Part shown: positions 6,578 through 8,964 of the stretch, one piece after another
Numbering within the stretch: the stretch's first letter is position 1
Layout of the letters: each line of letters opens with the position of its first letter
NCBI GenBank assembly: GCA_031284225.1
Contig: JAITAH010000293.1
Span: forward strand, 1 to 8,964
Direction: 5' to 3'
DNA from: Dysgonamonadaceae bacterium
GTDB lineage: Bacteria; Bacteroidota; Bacteroidia; Bacteroidales; Azobacteroidaceae
Length of the DNA: 8,964 nt
Translations under genes and position numbers: made by a program
Notes under the pieces: generated by a model
The model's input: only the letters and a program-made list of their open reading frames with translations
Told to the model about the DNA's origin: nothing
Databases searched by the model: none

Positions 6578-6907
6578 ATGAAAAATTTTGTACAGGATGG
6601 AGCAACCATCCAATATACGGTATCCGGTTCGGATGTTAAAAGCGGTGAGATAGTGATTGTTGAAGATTTGGCCGGGGTAGCGGTTGCAGGGGGAAGTGCG
6701 GGGGATGCGATTACCGTTGCTGTTGAAGGCGTTTACAGCCTTCCAAAAGGAACTGCCGCTATTGCCAAAGGGAAAAAAGTCTATGTTAATGTTACCGACA
6801 ATGTAAAAACAGTTGTTGTAACCGCTTCGGGAAATACCTTTATCGGTTATGCTTGGGAATCGGCAGCGGCCGGAGATACAACGGTTAATGTAAAACTTTC
6901 TTTTTAG
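6578..6907 (+). CDS. Capsid decoration/stabilisation protein, DUF2190 family
   Basis: This 109-residue, glycine/alanine/valine-rich all-beta protein matches the DUF2190 pattern: an N-terminal NFVQDGATIQYT, a following VKSGEIVIV, then AGVAVAGGSAGD with ITVAVEGVYSLPK, and later GKKVYVNV, GNTFIGYAWESAAAGD and a final VNVKLSF. Proteins of this type are encoded next to the major capsid gene and are thought to bind the outer capsid as cement or decoration, functionally like lambda gpD; that role is family knowledge and inference. It follows repeat copy B and an A/T-rich leader, and precedes the next gene by 12 bp. The ATG is the only sensible start. It may share ancestry with the duplicated linker module of the capsid fusion (see findings). 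Confidence 0.85.
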   Translation: MKNFVQDGATIQYTVSGSDVKSGEIVIVEDLAGVAVAGGSAGDAITVAVEGVYSLPKGTAAIAKGKKVYVNVTDNVKTVVVTASGNTFIGYAWESAAAGDTTVNVKLSF

Positions 6908-6919
6908 TTTCCATAAAAA

Positions 6920-7276
6920 ATGAATGAGTTTGACCAATTTGCCGGACAAGTATTTTCAACCATTATGGATTTAATGGGAGAGGATGCTGTCTGGCATAAG
7001 TCAAATTTGCAAAAAGTAAAGGGAAAGATTCTTTTTAAAAATCCGACCGAACCCGTACAAATCGGCGAAACCGAAAAATATGAATATCGACCAACGGAAG
7101 TAACCGCCGAATACTATAAGGGTGATTTTGAGGGTTTAATGAAAGCGGTATCTGAAAAACGCCCCCAATTTATGATTATAAAAGGCCGGAAATATATTGT
7201 AACGGAAGTTACAACTAAATTCGACGGCAAAACATACATTGCTCATTTGGAGTCGTATAAATCTGAAATGGAATGA
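6920..7276 (+). CDS. Probable head completion/neck protein (lambda FII-like position)
   Basis: This 118-residue protein is not confidently recognised by sequence. It begins with a short helical segment (FDQFAGQVFSTIMDLMG). It continues as alternating beta strands, including KVKGKILFKNP, KYEYRPTEVTAEYYKGDF, QFMIIKGRKYIVTEVTTKFDGKTYIAHLE. That layout, and the similar length, resemble lambda FII-type head-tail connectors and related small neck proteins. The position supports it: after the decoration gene and before the Gp37-like tail-completion gene. Its stop overlaps the next start by 4 bp (ATGA), indicating translational coupling. The central RPTEVTAEYYKGDFEGL stretch with KGRKYIV suggests a compact beta barrel presenting a loop. 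A related minor head protein is the main alternative. Confidence 0.55.
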   Translation: MNEFDQFAGQVFSTIMDLMGEDAVWHKSNLQKVKGKILFKNPTEPVQIGETEKYEYRPTEVTAEYYKGDFEGLMKAVSEKRPQFMIIKGRKYIVTEVTTKFDGKTYIAHLESYKSEME

Positions 7277-7746
7277 AATACGAGAATTACGAAAAAATGA
7301 TTATTGAACGCCTCAAGTGTCCGGAACTTGACGTAAGAACGGAAGAATTGACCTCTGCAGAATTGAACAGGAGGCGATCGGTTAAACCGGTCATTTTCGT
7401 TTTGTATCAAGGGAGCGAATATGAAGAACCGAAAGAATTAGGCGTCGTTGCACAAAGCGAAACAATGAGATTTGATGTTATCATTTTTTCACGCACACAG
7501 CGCGGCGAACATGGCGCTTATTCCGCTTTCGAAACAATTACGCAAAGACTTTTGGGTTACCGCGAAAAAGGAATGATGACGCCTGTTGTCTTCCAAAAAT
7601 TCGGGTATGTGTCGGAAATGAATACTTTTTTTCAATATGCTTTGCAATGTTCTTTCACCAGCTACATTGTTGAAAAACACAACAATGAGGAGCCGGCTCC
7701 GCTAATTAAACAAATCAAAAATAATTTAAACAGTAGCGTAAAATGA
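7273..7746 (+). CDS. Gp37-like (DUF1834) tail-completion/terminator protein
   Basis: This 157-residue protein resembles the phage Gp37/DUF1834 group in layout: an N-terminal helix (YEKMIIERLK), the strand KPVIFVLYQGSEY, then the pattern QSETMRFDVIIFSRTQRGEHGAYSAFETITQRLLGY. The last part contains a Q-xx-x-RF-x-V strand followed by a helix and LLGY. A late FQYALQCSFTSYIVE strand is typical of the C-terminus. Family members sit just upstream of the tail sheath in Mu-like and P2-like myophages and are thought to cap or terminate the tail. Here it lies two genes before the sheath. It overlaps both neighbours by 4 bp (ATGA at each end), so the three small genes form a translationally coupled set. 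The last 20 residues are polar and probably disordered. Confidence 0.7.
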   Translation: MKYENYEKMIIERLKCPELDVRTEELTSAELNRRRSVKPVIFVLYQGSEYEEPKELGVVAQSETMRFDVIIFSRTQRGEHGAYSAFETITQRLLGYREKGMMTPVVFQKFGYVSEMNTFFQYALQCSFTSYIVEKHNNEEPAPLIKQIKNNLNSSVK

Positions 7747-7934
7747 AAAATTATGAAATAGTAGCGCCTTATGTCGTTTTTGCAATCAAAGAAGAAAACG
7801 GCAATAAAAAAGAATACTCCCTGAAAAAGGGCGATAAGGTTGATTTGCCGGAAAACGACATCTCCGTCCGGGCGTTGTTTGCCCGGAAACAAATCAAAGA
7901 AACGGAACAAACAGTAAAAAAAACTAAGAACTAA
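7743..7934 (+). CDS. Small Mu gp38/DUF2635-like protein upstream of the tail sheath
   Basis: This 63-residue protein lies between the Gp37-like and sheath genes, exactly where Mu-like phages encode gp38 (DUF2635), a small protein of unknown role in tail morphogenesis. It shares the general layout (short N-terminal strands, then KKGDKVDLPENDISVRALFARKQI, a G-xx-V-x-L-x-x-x-D-x-x-x-x-R-x-L-x-x-x-x-I pattern) but direct similarity to Mu gp38 is slight. The C-terminal 12 residues (ETEQTVKKTKN region) are charged and probably disordered. Its ATG overlaps the previous stop as ATGA. Its last codons and its TAA stop (7932-7934) fall inside the left arm of repeat copy C, suggesting the original end was rewritten by the repeat. 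Confidence 0.5.
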   Translation: MKNYEIVAPYVVFAIKEENGNKKEYSLKKGDKVDLPENDISVRALFARKQIKETEQTVKKTKN

Positions 7935-8017
7935 GAGTTAAGAACTAAGAGTTGTGCGAAGCGAAAAGGCACGAAGGCACGAAGCAACTCATAATTCATA
8001 ATTCATAACTTATAATT
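7922..8017 (+). repeat. Intergenic repeat element, copy C
   Basis: The left arm is a variant heptamer array (AACTAAG, AACTAAG, AGTTAAG, AACTAAG; 7922-7949) in which TAA replaces the TGA stops of copies A and B. The core (7956-7988) keeps GCGAAGCGAAAAGGCACGAA, followed by GGCACGAAGCAAC. The right arm (7990-8017) is CATAATT-type heptamers as in copy A. The left arm overlaps the end of the 63-residue gene, and the right arm ends 10 bp before the sheath ATG. Confidence 0.82.
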
Positions 8018-8027
8018 AAAAAAAAAC

Positions 8028-8964
8028 ATGGCTTTCTTACATGGAATTGAACATTTAAACCTGCCGGCAGACTTTACGCCGGTGAACGATGTGGTTACGG
8101 CTGTCGTCGGGCTGGTTGGAACTGCCGAACAGGGCGAAACGAACGTACTCACTTTGTGCAAAAACGTGAAAGATGATGCACAATTCGGGACTTCGGGAAC
8201 GATTCCCGAAGCCTTGCGTGCGATTCGGATGCAAGACGGAACTCGTGGAAGCGCTTTGGTTTTTGTTGTCAAAGTAAAATCGGATACGGATACGGTTGCG
8301 CCTGCTGATATTGTCGGTGTGGTTAATGAAACCGGTGAGCGTACCGGTTTGAAGCTTTTTGAAACGGCTTCGGGAAAATTCGGTTTTGAACCGATGATTT
8401 ATATCGTGCCTCGCTATTCGGCTCTGGGGGCGGTTAAACAAGCATTGGTTAGTATCACCAACAAAAACGAATCGATGGCCTATATCGACACACCCGACGG
8501 CTATACCTTTGATGACGCTTTGACTTCGCGCGGACAGGGCGGCGACTTTGCCACACTGAATGACGGGCAAAAACTTTTGTTCCCGCATTTCTTAATTCCC
8601 AATCCGGAATATGTGGACGCCGAAAGTACGCCCGGCGAATCCAAATATCTGAATGTCCCCATGTCGGCCTTTGCCGCCGGATTGCGGGCTAAAATAGATT
8701 TAGAGGACGGTTGGCATGTATCCTCGTCGAATCACCGTATTACCGGTGTAGATGGAATGGATGTGGATTTAACGTTTGCTTTGGGCGACACAAATTGTGA
8801 AGTCAATTTACTTAATGCACAAGGTATAACAACCGCTGTAAATATGTATGGAGGCGGTATTGTGGAATGGGGAAACTATTCGGCCGGATATCCGGGCAAT
8901 ACCAATACCGAAGCATTTGAATGTGTTCGCCGGACGCGGGCAATCATGAAACGGGCGATACAAC
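8028..8964 (+). CDS. Contractile tail sheath protein (3' end outside window)
   Basis: The frame is open from ATG 8028 to the right edge: 312 codons without a stop. It encodes the sheath that contracts to drive the tail tube through the host envelope, which marks the phage as a myovirus. Sheath landmarks are TAVVGLVGTAEQG (24-36), a short LTLCKN strand followed by QFG (52-54) and EALRAI, VFVVKV (78-83), MSAFAAGLRAKIDLEDGWHVSSSN (around 212-235, matching the AG-xx-A-xx-D-xx-x-G-W-xx-P/S-x-N signature), and LLNAQGITTAVNMYGGGIVEWGNYSAGYP (around 261-289, matching the LN-x-x-GI...-x-G-xx-WG-N-R/Y-T/S signature). P2 FI is about 396 residues, so roughly 80 residues or more are missing. The leader before the ATG is A-rich. 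A minus-strand reading within 8055-8588 is a shadow. Confidence 0.93.
   Translation, partial: MAFLHGIEHLNLPADFTPVNDVVTAVVGLVGTAEQGETNVLTLCKNVKDDAQFGTSGTIPEALRAIRMQDGTRGSALVFVVKVKSDTDTVAPADIVGVVNETGERTGLKLFETASGKFGFEPMIYIVPRYSALGAVKQALVSITNKNESMAYIDTPDGYTFDDALTSRGQGGDFATLNDGQKLLFPHFLIPNPEYVDAESTPGESKYLNVPMSAFAAGLRAKIDLEDGWHVSSSNHRITGVDGMDVDLTFALGDTNCEVNLLNAQGITTAVNMYGGGIVEWGNYSAGYPGNTNTEAFECVRRTRAIMKRAIQ

Noticed and set aside
8055..8588. Long minus-strand ORF of 177 codons
   Set aside because: It lies antisense to the sheath gene, whose conserved motifs are clear; the reverse product has no recognisable domain and no leader.

Overview
The window is a late structural cassette of a tailed phage or prophage, with every gene on the + strand. 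The likely host is a member of the Bacteroidota. That is an inference from the AT-rich leaders without a clear Shine-Dalgarno, a TTTG / TAnnTTTG-like promoter candidate, and AT-rich heptamer repeats between genes. No integrase, transposase, tRNA or host gene is visible, so free phage versus prophage cannot be decided here.

Layout, left to right: the C-terminal part of a DnaB-type replicative helicase (cut by the left edge); a GpA-type large terminase; a 138-bp spacer with weak hairpins and a candidate promoter; a small gpW-like head-tail joining protein; a repeat-bearing spacer; a lambda-type portal; a 730-residue fusion of prohead protease and Mu gpT-like major capsid protein whose linker carries a recent 45-codon tandem duplication; a second repeat-bearing spacer; a DUF2190-type decoration protein; a probable neck protein; a Gp37-like tail-completion protein; a small Mu gp38-like protein; a third repeat-bearing spacer; and the N-terminal 312 residues of a contractile tail sheath, cut by the right edge. 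The sheath gene is open to the edge and has no stop inside the window.

How it works together: DnaB supports replication of phage DNA. The terminase cuts concatemers and pumps DNA through the portal into a shell built from the protease-capsid fusion, which is then matured by the protease and probably stabilised by the DUF2190 protein. The gpW-like, neck and Gp37-like proteins close the head and terminate the tail, and the sheath makes the virion a myovirus. Head genes are lambda-like (GpA, gpW, portal), while the capsid and tail genes look Mu-like, so the cassette is mosaic.

The most unusual features are not the genes themselves. They are (1) three dispersed copies of an intergenic element with a conserved purine-rich core (GCGAAAAGGCACGAA type) flanked by 7-bp repeats that place stop codons in all frames, and (2) the duplicated acidic beta-rich module inside the protease-capsid linker. 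I see no evidence for a separate defence or other novel enzymatic system here.
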